Shown here one piece after another: positions 1 through 10,787 of a stretch of DNA of 64,000 nt. This stretch comes from Acinetobacter albensis (lineage in GTDB: Bacteria > Pseudomonadota > Gammaproteobacteria > Pseudomonadales > Moraxellaceae): the NCBI RefSeq assembly GCF_900095025.1, contig NZ_FMBK01000012.1, forward strand, positions 60,791 through 124,790, read 5' to 3'. Under the pieces are notes generated by a model. That model did no database searches. It was given only the letters and a program-made list of their open reading frames with translations, and was not told where the DNA came from. Position 1 is the stretch's first letter, and every line of letters starts with the position of its first letter. Made by a program: the position numbers and the translations under genes.

Positions 1-250
1 AGATTTCATTCAAAAATAGAAAAGCTAAAATACCTGCTTTAACAAAGATTTAAAAGTAGATGAGAATTTCTATCTAATAATTTTAAAATTTTATTTAAAT
101 ACAAAAACTTAATTTAATATAAAAATATTTTTTTTAGTTATATTTATGACAGAAACTGTATTTTTAGTTCATTTATATTCAAGAAAGTATAACGATATAC
201 CTTCCTTGTAATGGAAAATTACATGGATATATATTAATAATTTAAAGTAA

Positions 251-316
251 TGAACAAGGTATGTTCATCAGTGAATGTAGCCACATTAAATATGTGGTCG
301 TAGTGAATGAGTTCAC
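251..316. promoter_or_regulatory. Three consecutive short inverted repeats upstream of the acylase gene
   Basis: Three perfect short palindromes follow one another in the 328-base leader: TGAACA-5-TGTTCA (251-267), CCACAT-5-ATGTGG (281-297) and GTGAA-4-TTCAC (303-316). They end 13 bases before the first possible ATG, so they would lie in the promoter or 5' leader. They could be operators or mRNA hairpins. The rest of 1-328 is very AT-rich and I see no gene in it. Confidence 0.4.
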
Positions 317-328
317 TTCTAAATCATA

Positions 329-2827
329 ATGAAAGTAAGGATATATAAATTGAAAAGTCATCTGCTGAATAATCAGCCTCATTATAAAAATGCATTGATT
401 CGATACAGCGTTTTAGGTTTAAGCTGCATGTTTCTTGCAGGTTGCAATTCCTCCTCAACTTTAGATCCTATCCCTGTTCAAAAACAAGTGACCATTAAAC
501 GTGATAATTTTGGCACACCGCATGTTTATGCAGACAATACATTCGGACTTTTTTACGGTTATGGATATGCTGTAGCAACAGATCGTTTATTCCAAATGGA
601 AATGTCGAAGCGAACTGGTCAAGGTACGGTAGCTGAAGTCCTAGGACCAGACTATCTGCAATATGATATTGCAACACACAGTCGTTTTAACCCTGAAAAC
701 ATTAAACAACAACTTGCACAATTATCACCTGAAGACCGCGCAATTTTTGACGGCTACGCCGCTGGTTTCAATAAAAGAATCAAAGAAATTACAGAAAACC
801 CTGAACTGATGCCAAAAGAATTCATAGACTATGATTTCAAGCCATCCACGTGGCAGTCCGAGGATATTGCTATGATTTGGGTTGGCTTAATTTTAAATCG
901 CTTTTTCGCAGCAAGTTCAGAAATTTCTAATTTAGACCTACTGACTCAACTACAAAAAGAAAAGGGCCAAGATGAAGGTTTAAAAGTTTATCAACAATTG
1001 CGTTGGCTAGACGATCCAAGTGCTCCGACCATTATCCAGTCAGAACAAAAGCCTCAGTTTTCAACACAGCAAAAGCAAGTTTTCAAAAAGGTTCGACCTA
1101 TTTCAAAACAAGCGGCAGATAACTATTTAACTCAAGCCCGTATTGCTTTGGGCAAAGGTGTTATTGATGGCGTACCAACAGCAAGTAATGCTTGGGTTCT
1201 AAAGAGTGATAAAACCGTTGAAGGACAAGCTGTTTTATATAATGGCCCGCAGCAAGGATGGTACACCCCTGCCATTACCTACAGTATTGGCTTACATGGT
1301 GCTGGCTACAATTTAACGGGTATTACGCCTGTCGGCCTGCCTGCTATTTTATTTGGTACCAATGGCAAGATTGCATGGGGTTCAACGGTCGGCTCATTAG
1401 ATACCAATGATTTTTATCAGTTAAAACTCAATCCGAGTAATCCTAAGGAATATTTCTACCAAGGTACATATATTCCCTTTAAACATCAGCAAGTTAAAAT
1501 TAAAGTGCGTAAACAAGCAGATCACATTTTAGATGTTTATAAAAGCAAACAAGGCTTTGTTAATGCATGGGATGAGAAAAATCAAATGGCCTATGCGCAA
1601 AGACGCAGCTGGGAAGGTGTTGAGGTTGAAACGTTATTAGGCTGGGCCAATGCAGCGAAAGCAACCAATTGGGATGAATTTCTCAAACAAGCCAATCGTG
1701 TTGCGGCATCCATCACGTGGTTCTATGCCGATACAGATGATAATATTGGGGTTGCAGCACTAGGTCGTTTACCTATCCGTCCAGAAAGTCAACATCCGCA
1801 GTTTCCTGCCCAAGGTGATGGCTCAATGGAGTGGCAAGGTTTTTACGACTTTTCGCATAATCCAAAAGAGTACAATCCAGAAAAGGGCTACATCGCCAGT
1901 TGGAACAATAAAGCTTATGCAGGTTTACGTTCAGACTCATCTAATTTTTCTCATGTAGATCGTGTCAATGAGCTACTTGAACCACTTGAAAGTAAACAAA
2001 AGCTGAGCCAGCAAGAAATTTGGGACATTAATAAAACTGGTGCCTGGGCTGATCTAAACGCACGCTATTTCATTCCCGCTATGATCAAAGCAGCACAAAA
2101 CCCGAAAGCTTCTGAAGCTGTAAAAAAAATAGCACCTCTACTGGCGTCTTGGGATTATAAGCTCCGTCCAGATCATGAAGCCAAATACTATGAAGGCGCA
2201 TCCCCTGCCATTATGCGTGCATGGCTGAATCAAATGATTGAATTGGTCTTAAAACCCAATTTATCGGAAAGTATTTACAATCGTTATACTGATACCCTTT
2301 ATCCTATCAACTTAGATCCACGGAGCGCCCAGCCAGCCAGTGCATCAAAATTAATCTGGAATGCATTGCAAGGAAAACAATCGGGTGTTCCTCAACAGAT
2401 TGACTTCTTAAAGGGACAATCTCCTGATGATGTGGTTTTAGTTGCTCTTGAAAATGGTTTAGCAATCCTGTCCAAACAATACAACTCTACCAATCCGAAT
2501 AATTGGAAACTTCCTGTTGCAACCATGGGCTTCTCTGCCAAAAATTCAGTCGGTATTCCATGGGCAGATCTAACCCATCAACAAAAATTAAGTACTTATG
2601 GTAATACTGGGAGTGCTTCTTTTAGAGTGGTATTGAATCCAAGTCAGGTCACCATGTGTTCAATTCTAGCGCCAGGTCAAAGTGGTTTTATTGATAAAAA
2701 TGGCAACCCAGATGCTCATTTTGCCGATCAACTCTCATTGTTTGAAAACTTTGAATGTAAAGAAGATGCGGTCGATCAAAAGAAAATTGATCAAAACAGT
2801 ACACAAAGTATGACATTGGATTATTAA
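329..2827 (+). CDS. Penicillin acylase family lipoprotein (AHL-acylase-like Ntn hydrolase)
   Basis: This 832-residue protein belongs to the penicillin amidase / acyl-homoserine-lactone acylase family of N-terminal-nucleophile hydrolases, which cleave amide bonds of acylated substrates after self-processing. A hydrophobic stretch ending in the lipobox LAGC (Cys39) predicts a lipoprotein. The mature alpha chain would run to about Ala285 and the beta chain would start at Ser286 (TA-SNAW), the expected catalytic Ser. Length fits the family. The ATG at 329 lacks a ribosome site; a TTG at 350 has TAAGGA eight bases upstream and may be the real start. The gene is monocistronic, with a terminator behind it. 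The substrate (AHL, beta-lactam, other acyl amide) cannot be read from sequence. Confidence 0.85.
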   Translation: MKVRIYKLKSHLLNNQPHYKNALIRYSVLGLSCMFLAGCNSSSTLDPIPVQKQVTIKRDNFGTPHVYADNTFGLFYGYGYAVATDRLFQMEMSKRTGQGTVAEVLGPDYLQYDIATHSRFNPENIKQQLAQLSPEDRAIFDGYAAGFNKRIKEITENPELMPKEFIDYDFKPSTWQSEDIAMIWVGLILNRFFAASSEISNLDLLTQLQKEKGQDEGLKVYQQLRWLDDPSAPTIIQSEQKPQFSTQQKQVFKKVRPISKQAADNYLTQARIALGKGVIDGVPTASNAWVLKSDKTVEGQAVLYNGPQQGWYTPAITYSIGLHGAGYNLTGITPVGLPAILFGTNGKIAWGSTVGSLDTNDFYQLKLNPSNPKEYFYQGTYIPFKHQQVKIKVRKQADHILDVYKSKQGFVNAWDEKNQMAYAQRRSWEGVEVETLLGWANAAKATNWDEFLKQANRVAASITWFYADTDDNIGVAALGRLPIRPESQHPQFPAQGDGSMEWQGFYDFSHNPKEYNPEKGYIASWNNKAYAGLRSDSSNFSHVDRVNELLEPLESKQKLSQQEIWDINKTGAWADLNARYFIPAMIKAAQNPKASEAVKKIAPLLASWDYKLRPDHEAKYYEGASPAIMRAWLNQMIELVLKPNLSESIYNRYTDTLYPINLDPRSAQPASASKLIWNALQGKQSGVPQQIDFLKGQSPDDVVLVALENGLAILSKQYNSTNPNNWKLPVATMGFSAKNSVGIPWADLTHQQKLSTYGNTGSASFRVVLNPSQVTMCSILAPGQSGFIDKNGNPDAHFADQLSLFENFECKEDAVDQKKIDQNSTQSMTLDY

Positions 2828-2858
2828 TTTTTAGGATCTTGTAATCTTTCATTATAAA

Positions 2859-2899
2859 GTGGGGTCTGTCATAGAACAATATGACAGACCACGTTTTTT
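2859..2899 (+). terminator. Rho-independent terminator of the acylase gene
   Basis: The arms GGTCTGTCATA and TATGACAGACC pair perfectly around a short loop and are followed by ACG and a T6 run. It lies 32 bases after the acylase stop. From here to 3253 I see no convincing gene. Confidence 0.85.
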
Positions 2900-3204
2900 A
2901 TTGCCCATCCAAATAATATATTTATTCTCATACATTAATTTATATTTGTTTTTTAGAGTTTTTAAGAATCTATAAAAAATGACACATTTTTAGAAATTTT
3001 TATTTCAGACTTGGCTTTAAGTGGATGAGCAATTTCACAACAGAGCTCATTTACTTAATGACTAAGCCTGATGAAAGATTATTCTATTAAAAAGCACTTA
3101 AAGATCAGGATTAGATTTAATGAGATGTTAGAAATAGATCATTTTTCATCTATAAAAAACGGACTTTATTGGGTGCTATTATTATGGGTCATAATTGGAG
3201 TGAA

Positions 3205-3244
3205 AAAAATAGGCAACTCTTGCTGTTCAACAATAGTTGCCTCG
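3205..3244 (-). terminator. Terminator of the iac operon
   Basis: AGGCAACT (3211-3218) pairs with AGTTGCCT (3235-3242). Read on the minus strand, the hairpin is followed by a T-rich run. It sits just after the iacG stop and closes the minus-strand operon. Confidence 0.75.
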
Positions 3245-3253
3245 CGGTTTAAC

Positions 3254-4234
<981 letters not shown>

Positions 4235-4286
4235 CTATTCCTGTGCGGACTCAATACTTTGCAATTTCAATGTAACTCGTGTTTAT

Positions 4287-5240
4287 TTAAATATCTAAAA
4301 CAAGGCGTGCCGATTTAGCACGAGAACAACACACCAGTATTTGCTCATTGCTGGCTTTCTCTTCATCGGTAAAATATACATCGCGATGATCGGGCTCACC
4401 TTCAATCACATCGCACATGCATGTTCCGCAAACCCCTTGCTCACATGACATTTCTATTTCAATGCCTTCGCGTGCCAAAGCTTGTAAAATGGTTTCTTCG
4501 GCATTAACCATAATAATTTTGCCGCTTTGCTGCGCAACAACTTCAAAAGCATCGCCACCCGTTTCTACGTCTACCTGAAAATATTCTTTGTGAATTTGCT
4601 GTTCAGGAAATTCTTGTGTGAGTGCGAGATTAATCACCCAATCCATAAATCCATTTGGACCACAGGTATAAATATGGCTTTCTAGATCAATATTTTGTAT
4701 CGCAGATTGGAAAAACTCACGATGGCTTGCACCTTCCGATTTAAAATGAAAGGTGGTGAATTGCGCTAATTCACCCTTTTTAATTTCATCTACAAAAGCA
4801 CAACGTTCTGGACTTGCACCACAATAATGTAGTTCAAAAGACTCACCTTGAAGTGCCAGTTGATAAGCCATCGTAATGAGTGGGGTAATGCCAATACCGC
4901 CACCAATTAATACCGAATGCTTAGCTTTAACCAAAGAAAATAAATTTTTAGGCTCACTGACCTGAATGTGCATACCGTCTTTTAAATCATCAAAGGCAGA
5001 TACAGAACCACCTCTAGATTCAGGGTCACGCAAAATTCCTAAACGAAAAATACCTGTTTTATTTGGGTTTTGACACAGCGAATACTGACGCACCATACCA
5101 TTCGGTAAATGCACATCAATATGTGCACCTGCTTCAATTTTAGGTAAGGCTGTAGATGTTGCAGATTCAAATTCCATGACTGCAATATTTTCGCCTTCTA
5201 CATGGCGATTTTTGACAACAACATTATAAAGTGCAGTCAT
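4287..5240 (-). CDS. iacF: IacF: Rieske-dioxygenase reductase (FNR plus 2Fe-2S)
   Basis: This 317-residue oxidoreductase is of the phthalate-dioxygenase-reductase/VanB type. It has a flavin-binding RQYS motif at 51-54, a nucleotide-binding GGGIGITP motif at 113-120, and a C-terminal plant-type ferredoxin with Cys266, Cys271, Cys274 and about Cys304 as cluster ligands. It should pass electrons from NAD(P)H to the Rieske oxygenase encoded upstream. GGGAGATG precedes the ATG. It lies between iacE and iacG on the same strand with short gaps, which fits one transcript. Confidence 0.9.
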   Translation of the reverse strand: MTALYNVVVKNRHVEGENIAVMEFESATSTALPKIEAGAHIDVHLPNGMVRQYSLCQNPNKTGIFRLGILRDPESRGGSVSAFDDLKDGMHIQVSEPKNLFSLVKAKHSVLIGGGIGITPLITMAYQLALQGESFELHYCGASPERCAFVDEIKKGELAQFTTFHFKSEGASHREFFQSAIQNIDLESHIYTCGPNGFMDWVINLALTQEFPEQQIHKEYFQVDVETGGDAFEVVAQQSGKIIMVNAEETILQALAREGIEIEMSCEQGVCGTCMCDVIEGEPDHRDVYFTDEEKASNEQILVCCSRAKSARLVLDI

Positions 5241-5275
5241 AATTCATCTCCCTTTTTATGCATCAAGCCGAAGGC

Positions 5276-6013
5276 TTAACGCATAAATAATCCGCCGTTG
5301 ATATCCCACGTTGCACCCGTTACAAAACCAGCATTTGGACTGGCCAATAACGCACATGTTTCAGCAATAAATTCCATACTGCCCAAAGCTTTGACAGGAA
5401 TATTCTGAATAAACTGTGCCATTTTTTCATCCGATACCACGCTATGCACAATTGGCGATTCCATTGGCCCTGGTGCGACCGCATTGACAGTGACGCCTTT
5501 TGCAGCAAATTCTTTAGCAAAAATTTTGGTGAGGGTTACAATTGCACCTTTAGTCGCTGCATAATGTGCGCCTGTTGCTGTTCCGCCGTTTTGTCCTGCC
5601 AGAGACGCCATATTGACAATACGACCAGCACCTTTTTCTGCCATATATTTGCCAATAATTTGACAAGACTGAAATGTACCGCGCTGATTCACTTGAGTAA
5701 TCCAGTCAAAATCAGCCGCAGTAATCTCTAAAACAGGCGTTGCTTTGGTGACGGTTGCATTATTAATCAGCACATCAAGTTTTGAAAATTTCTCTTCGAT
5801 CCATTGCACAGCATGATGAAAATCTGCTTCAACAGAAATATCCAACTTCAAAGGAAACATATTGCTTGCATAGGCACTACGCCCTTTTGCATTTTCAGCT
5901 TTTTCCAATGTGCTTGCCGATAAAATCACTTGATGACCTTGGCTAGCAAAGTATTCTGCAATCACATTACCCAAACCCGATGCTGCACCAGTCACTAAAA
6001 CAACCTGTTTCAT
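5276..6013 (-). CDS. iacE: IacE: short-chain dehydrogenase/reductase
   Basis: A classical 245-residue SDR: dinucleotide motif TGAASGLG (8-15), NNA motif near 85, catalytic Ser137, Tyr151 and Lys155 (YAATK). In the published iac pathway IacE acts with IacA in the early oxidation of indole-3-acetate toward dioxindole-3-acetate. The exact reaction is not visible from sequence. AAGGAG precedes the ATG, and the gene sits 9 bases after iacD. Confidence 0.88.
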   Translation of the reverse strand: MKQVVLVTGAASGLGNVIAEYFASQGHQVILSASTLEKAENAKGRSAYASNMFPLKLDISVEADFHHAVQWIEEKFSKLDVLINNATVTKATPVLEITAADFDWITQVNQRGTFQSCQIIGKYMAEKGAGRIVNMASLAGQNGGTATGAHYAATKGAIVTLTKIFAKEFAAKGVTVNAVAPGPMESPIVHSVVSDEKMAQFIQNIPVKALGSMEFIAETCALLASPNAGFVTGATWDINGGLFMR

Positions 6014-6022
6014 GTTCTTCTC

Positions 6023-6508
6023 CTAAAGGATGTAACTGATACCCGCCAAGGTATCGGTAGAATTGACTAAATTAATAATTTTTCGATTAATTTTAAAACC
6101 TTGTTCAGCATCGCGAATCAAGTGAAAGGTGACATCTGCGGTATAATGCTTCAGATTTTCTTTACGGAACTCACGCAAGTTTTGAGCGCAACGTAAAACA
6201 ATTTCACCTTCATCATCTTTGACAATACGAACACGTGACACACTACGTACCGTATTTGCTTTTGGAGAAGCCGAAATAGCCTCTCCATTGTCTAGACGGT
6301 TCACACGCAATTGACGCATATGATGATCGTCATATGCATAGTTCAAATTGTTTTCATAATCCGTTAAAGCAGGATCAATCGGAATAATATAAACACCTGT
6401 TTTATTCCATAACTTTAACCAAGATTCATGTTCGTAATGGTCAAGCATGTCAGCTTCAGCCCAAATAAAAGCAGTCACTTCATTCAATAAATTTAAATCG
6501 ATTTTCAT
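6023..6508 (-). CDS. iacD: IacD: aromatic-ring-hydroxylating dioxygenase beta subunit
   Basis: A 161-residue small subunit of a Rieske-type oxygenase (NTF2-like cone fold), with the usual length and the typical VRIVKDDEG and RKENLKHYTADV segments. It has no metal ligands of its own and supports the alpha subunit encoded immediately upstream. It starts 10 bases after the iacC stop, with AAGGAGAG before its ATG, and is probably translated in proportion to iacC. Confidence 0.9.
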   Translation of the reverse strand: MKIDLNLLNEVTAFIWAEADMLDHYEHESWLKLWNKTGVYIIPIDPALTDYENNLNYAYDDHHMRQLRVNRLDNGEAISASPKANTVRSVSRVRIVKDDEGEIVLRCAQNLREFRKENLKHYTADVTFHLIRDAEQGFKINRKIINLVNSTDTLAGISYIL

Positions 6509-6518
6509 TGCTCTCTCC

Positions 6519-7796
6519 TTAAGCCGTCATCAACTTTTTCCACTGCTGATAAGCAGCACGCATACCCGTTTCAGCACTGACATCACTTTTTAAGCCATCT
6601 TCAGTTTTCACTTCGCCCGGTAAACCACGATTCAGCATGATCCATAAATCTTTACCTGCATCTGCACCTTTTTGTACACGCTCCCAAGCTTCTGCATCAT
6701 CGGGTGTACCAAAACCAAATGGGCCTTGGAAATGTTCATGCAAGCGTAAACGATACTGATTGGCAATTTGTGGACCACCGTCCATGGTAATGACGGAATG
6801 ATGAATTTCTGTTTTATCTACAGAAATTGGTTGCATCACACGGAAGAACGCCATTGAACACGCAATGTTCGGGAATAAATTCAAGTTAAAGCCAGAACCG
6901 CCTACAGCACGGACGATACGACGTACTTCCAATTCTTCATGGCCTTCATCACGCAAAGCCTGAGCCAAATCTTCAAAACGTTCTTGAATTGGACGTTCCA
7001 TCAATTCTTCTTCAAGATCGACCAATTCAGGAATCATTACCATTACACTATGGCCATTGCCCAAGTCTTCGACAAAACCAGGTTGATTATCAAAATTAAA
7101 TAATTCTTCGGTTTTTTCATCTACAGAACTTAAGAATGATTTATGTACTAATGGGAAATGATAGGCATCAGTGGTATTTTCTAACTGAATTTTCCAGTTG
7201 CCTGGGAAAGTAAAACGGTGCTCACCCAAAACTTTCACTGGATAGCCCGCACCCTGTTTCATGAACAGGTCAATCCATTTTTTTGCAGCACCTAAAAAGT
7301 CTTCTAGCGGTTCAACATCATGGTTAAAAGAGGCGAAAATCATGCCGTTATATTCTTCAACACGCAGACTAATTAAAGGAAATTCAGATTTTTCTAAGCA
7401 TTCCCCATAGCTTTCAGGAGACGGTACACCACGTAGGCTACCATCCAAAGCGTAGCTCCAACCGTGGTACGGGCATACAAAACTGTTGGTTTTTCCTTTT
7501 TTATGTTCACATACCGTTGCAGCGCGGTGACGGCAACGATTAAGTAAGACATGCACTTTCTTTTTACGATCACGTACTACAACCACAGGCTGCTTACCAA
7601 TGTTTATAGTTTTATAACTACCACCTTCAGGAATTTCACTCGCGTGTGCGACCCATACCCAAGAGTTGTGATAAATCTTTTCCATCTCATCATCAAAGAT
7701 TTTTTCATCTTTATACAGAGAAGTATGTGCACGGTCAGATTGCACTAACTCATTGTAGTCAATATCAATATTTTGCATTGGAATGATACTATTCAT
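6519..7796 (-). CDS. iacC: IacC: Rieske dioxygenase alpha subunit
   Basis: The 425-residue catalytic subunit. The Rieske cluster ligands are Cys88-X-His90 and Cys108-X2-His111. The mononuclear iron site is in ENTTDAYHFPLVH, with His213 and His218, and the bridging Asp210. In published iac schemes IacCD turns the dioxindole-3-acetate intermediate into catechol. Catechol cleavage genes are not in this window. The start has AAAAGGATA upstream and lies 30 bases after iacI. Confidence 0.92.
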   Translation of the reverse strand: MNSIIPMQNIDIDYNELVQSDRAHTSLYKDEKIFDDEMEKIYHNSWVWVAHASEIPEGGSYKTINIGKQPVVVVRDRKKKVHVLLNRCRHRAATVCEHKKGKTNSFVCPYHGWSYALDGSLRGVPSPESYGECLEKSEFPLISLRVEEYNGMIFASFNHDVEPLEDFLGAAKKWIDLFMKQGAGYPVKVLGEHRFTFPGNWKIQLENTTDAYHFPLVHKSFLSSVDEKTEELFNFDNQPGFVEDLGNGHSVMVMIPELVDLEEELMERPIQERFEDLAQALRDEGHEELEVRRIVRAVGGSGFNLNLFPNIACSMAFFRVMQPISVDKTEIHHSVITMDGGPQIANQYRLRLHEHFQGPFGFGTPDDAEAWERVQKGADAGKDLWIMLNRGLPGEVKTEDGLKSDVSAETGMRAAYQQWKKLMTA

Positions 7797-7826
7797 GTCA
7801 ATTATCCTTTTAAATTTATCCTTGAA

Positions 7827-8354
7827 TTATTTCTGAGACGGTACTGGCAATTCCGCTGTACTGTTCCAATGAGACACTGGACGGCTAAAAATGTTTTCTG
7901 TTTGAAAATGCTTAATTTTCCAGTGTCCGTCCTGTTGTTGCTTAAATATCACGCTGAGTTTGGCTGTATTTAAATGACTACGACCATCTCTAAATGTTGA
8001 GGTTTGCAACATCAACCACGTTGCTTTTGCCTGTGTATCCTCAACATAAATCTGTTCTGAACTGACAAAATGTGCATTCATCACGAAATGCGATTCTTTT
8101 TGGGTGTAGCCTTTAAACATGTCATGAATTACCTGACGTGAGCTTAAACGACCAAAAGACTGTGCATACTTTTCGCCAATGCCTTCCCAAATACTGTCTT
8201 CGTCAAACAAATCCATCAATTCATTTAAGTCAGTACCGGCATCTAAAGTGTCGCAAATTTCCATATAGCGATTAATACAATTTCGAATTGCAACGTGTGC
8301 TTCCAACTGCGTTAAACGCTGTAAAATTGCGGTCAAATTCATTTTGTCATTCAT
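7827..8354 (-). CDS. iacI: IacI: NTF2/SnoaL-fold protein
   Basis: A 175-residue protein of the nuclear-transport-factor-2-like fold. It carries the CINRYMEICDTLDAG helix and the DEDSIWEG segment typical of SnoaL-type cyclases and dehydratases, and of dioxygenase beta-subunit relatives. Its role in indole-3-acetate breakdown is not settled. It lies between iacA and iacC with gaps of about 30 bases, and GAGGAT precedes the ATG. The iacI name rests on fold and context. Confidence 0.75.
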   Translation of the reverse strand: MNDKMNLTAILQRLTQLEAHVAIRNCINRYMEICDTLDAGTDLNELMDLFDEDSIWEGIGEKYAQSFGRLSSRQVIHDMFKGYTQKESHFVMNAHFVSSEQIYVEDTQAKATWLMLQTSTFRDGRSHLNTAKLSVIFKQQQDGHWKIKHFQTENIFSRPVSHWNSTAELPVPSQK

Positions 8355-8384
8355 TCTGAATCCTCATGCATGAAGTCAAGTTGC

Positions 8385-9551
8385 TTATAAATAGCCTGGT
8401 GCTGGTTTTAAGCCAAAGCTGATCAAACCTGCATTCTGCAAAGTTGCATCCCCCATAAAGGCATGTTGGGTCACCACATTGGCATCATTCACAAAACGGC
8501 TAAATACATTGTTGGTATAAATGGCGGTCATCCCTGCGAGCATTTGCATTTTGCGGGCAACACGAGCAGCAACACGAGCAGCATGGGTACAGGACAAACG
8601 CATATCACTGACTTGTTCTGCTGTTGGCGTTCGACCTGCAACCACTTCATTCCAAACGGTATCCATGGTTTCATAAAACCATGTACGCGCGGCTTTAAAC
8701 TCAGCTTCTGCTTTTGCAAATTCATATTGAGTTACAGGACGGTTTGCAATTTCTGAACCACCAGTAATAGACGCCTTGCCCGGAGCGAGGTTCTTAAACT
8801 CTTCTAAAGCAGCAGCAGCTACACCAATACCCACGACTGTTAAGACCTGAGTTGCAAGTGACAAAGACGGATATTTAAAAAATGGCTCTGGAAGCTTAGA
8901 CGGCTCTCCACGAACAAATGTCCACTCTTTCGCGACCACAACATTATCAACCACTAAATCATGACTTCCGGTTCCTTTTAAACCACTGGTATCCCAAGTC
9001 ATTTCAATTTTGGCTTTTTTTGCTGGCATTACGGCCATACGTGGCAAGCCTTGTGCTTCATTGTCCTTCTGTGGTGCAATTCCCACACCGACAATATCCG
9101 CACCCATACATCCACTGGAAAATTTCCAACGTCCTTTAACCACTACACCGTCATCGCTCATTTCTGCTGGTTGAGGTGGAAAAATACCGCCTGCAAAAAC
9201 AATATCTGGAGAATCTTTGTAAAGCTCTTTGAGGGTTTCTTCTGGTAAGCTGCCTAAATAAGCTGGACTCATCCCAAAACTCGCAACCCATCCTACAGAG
9301 CCATCTGCCATAGATAATTTTTCAATCAGTTCACAAAATTCACGCGGCGAAACTTCTGAACCACCAAAGCGCTTAGGAACAAATGCTCGATATACACCTA
9401 ATTTTTTTAATTTTTCAATGATGTCCTGACTGACATAGGCTTGATTATCAAACTCGCCCGTACATGCGCGTTCACGGATTTCCTGACATAAATCCGTTAA
9501 ATCTACTGTGGTATTATCCATTACAAAATCCCTTGTAGATAAATCATTCAT
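8385..9551 (-). CDS. iacA: IacA: flavin-dependent monooxygenase of acyl-CoA dehydrogenase fold
   Basis: A 388-residue protein with the three-part acyl-CoA dehydrogenase fold. It resembles the oxygenase (C2) components of two-component aromatic hydroxylases rather than true beta-oxidation enzymes, with FGGSEVSPREFCELIEKLS near the N-terminus and WDTSGLKGTGSHD in the middle. It uses reduced flavin from a partner reductase (IacG here) and O2 to attack the indole ring of indole-3-acetate. AAGGAG sits before the ATG. It follows iacH by 18 bases. Confidence 0.88.
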   Translation of the reverse strand: MNDLSTRDFVMDNTTVDLTDLCQEIRERACTGEFDNQAYVSQDIIEKLKKLGVYRAFVPKRFGGSEVSPREFCELIEKLSMADGSVGWVASFGMSPAYLGSLPEETLKELYKDSPDIVFAGGIFPPQPAEMSDDGVVVKGRWKFSSGCMGADIVGVGIAPQKDNEAQGLPRMAVMPAKKAKIEMTWDTSGLKGTGSHDLVVDNVVVAKEWTFVRGEPSKLPEPFFKYPSLSLATQVLTVVGIGVAAAALEEFKNLAPGKASITGGSEIANRPVTQYEFAKAEAEFKAARTWFYETMDTVWNEVVAGRTPTAEQVSDMRLSCTHAARVAARVARKMQMLAGMTAIYTNNVFSRFVNDANVVTQHAFMGDATLQNAGLISFGLKPAPGYL

Positions 9552-9569
9552 TCGTTAACTCCTTGTAAC

Positions 9570-10694
9570 TTATTGCGCTGCTTTCACGATAAATTCAGCA
9601 ATCGCACAAAGCTGTTCATCTGCATTTTTTTTAGCAACGATTTGCAATCCAACTGGTAAGCCTTTCTTGGTCTCTAACGGTACTGAAATAGCTGGATGCC
9701 CAGACAAATTAAATGGACGAACCAGCCCAGTTAGATTTAAAAAAGCGGCTGTATTTTCTGCACCAACAACCGATGGTGGAATTTGTGGCAATGTCGGCAA
9801 CAGCAATGCATCGTATTGATTCAATAAATCATCAACTTCTTGAGTAAAGCGTTTTTTTACCAGTTCTGCTTCTACAACCTGTTGCTGTGTGGTTTCAGAA
9901 GCCTTCAATAAACGTGCATTGACATCAGAGCCTAAAAGCCCAGTTTCAGTTAAAGCACCATAAGCCTGCCAATTTTCGAAATTGATCATTTGCATACCGG
10001 CGTGAAAGGCATCATCAAACGATGCAAGATCTACCTGTGTTAAAGCCAGTCCAGCTTTTTCAAGATATTCAGCAATGCATGTATTCACTTCATCGCTTGC
10101 CTGCACATTAAGCATTGCAAGCTTAGGCGCTTGCTCTAAGGATTTCGCAGGATAAAAACTCGGATCAATAATCTGCATAGCGGTTTCAATCATATTGACT
10201 GAATTAGCAAATGGGCCAACGCTGTCTAATGAGCTATTTTCAGGATGGACACCTTCACGGCTCACACGACCAAAAGTTGGCTTCAATCCAAACACCCCAC
10301 AGCAAGCTGCTGGCATACGAATTGAACCACCTGTATCTGTGCCTAAAGTGAAATCAGCTAATTTTGCTGCCACAGCGGCAGCCGAACCGCTAGATGATCC
10401 ACCCGGAATGAGTGATGAATATTTCGGATTAATTGCTGTACCAAAAGCACTATTAATGCCAGTAATGCCAAATGCCAATTCATGCAAATTCGTTTTAGCG
10501 GTAATTTGGCAATTTGCAGCCAAAATACGATCAACCACAACTGCATTTTTCTTAGCTATAGGAACATTTTCTAGCGCCTTACTTCCTGCAATGGTTTGAA
10601 AACCTTGAATATCAATAGAGTCTTTCACCATAACGATGAATTTTCCTGACCCTAAATGGACATCCTTTGCCACAATATTCATGCACTTTTCCAT
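9570..10694 (-). CDS. iacH: IacH: amidase-signature family protein
   Basis: This 374-residue amidase-signature protein keeps the Ser-Ser-Lys triad elements: Lys24 (VMVKDS), the GGSSSGS loop (98-104) and the nucleophile Ser124 (TGGSIRMPA). It may hydrolyse an amide related to indole-3-acetate, such as the amide or an amino-acid conjugate, but this is inferred. It is the first gene of the operon. The ATG at 10694 has no ribosome site; a second ATG at 10682 has GGAAAAG just upstream and could be the true start. Confidence 0.82.
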   Translation of the reverse strand: MEKCMNIVAKDVHLGSGKFIVMVKDSIDIQGFQTIAGSKALENVPIAKKNAVVVDRILAANCQITAKTNLHELAFGITGINSAFGTAINPKYSSLIPGGSSSGSAAAVAAKLADFTLGTDTGGSIRMPAACCGVFGLKPTFGRVSREGVHPENSSLDSVGPFANSVNMIETAMQIIDPSFYPAKSLEQAPKLAMLNVQASDEVNTCIAEYLEKAGLALTQVDLASFDDAFHAGMQMINFENWQAYGALTETGLLGSDVNARLLKASETTQQQVVEAELVKKRFTQEVDDLLNQYDALLLPTLPQIPPSVVGAENTAAFLNLTGLVRPFNLSGHPAISVPLETKKGLPVGLQIVAKKNADEQLCAIAEFIVKAAQ

Positions 10695-10787
10695 GTATTT
10701 TTATATATAAGACTAATATCTGAAAAAGTAATGTAATTGTCAAGTATTTTTCATTAAAGAGAACAAAGAAAATATTTTTTATTTTTG

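Noticed and set aside
8463..9248. Several plus-strand frames of 65-97 codons opposite iacA
   Set aside because: They are antisense shadows of a clear gene, with no start signals.
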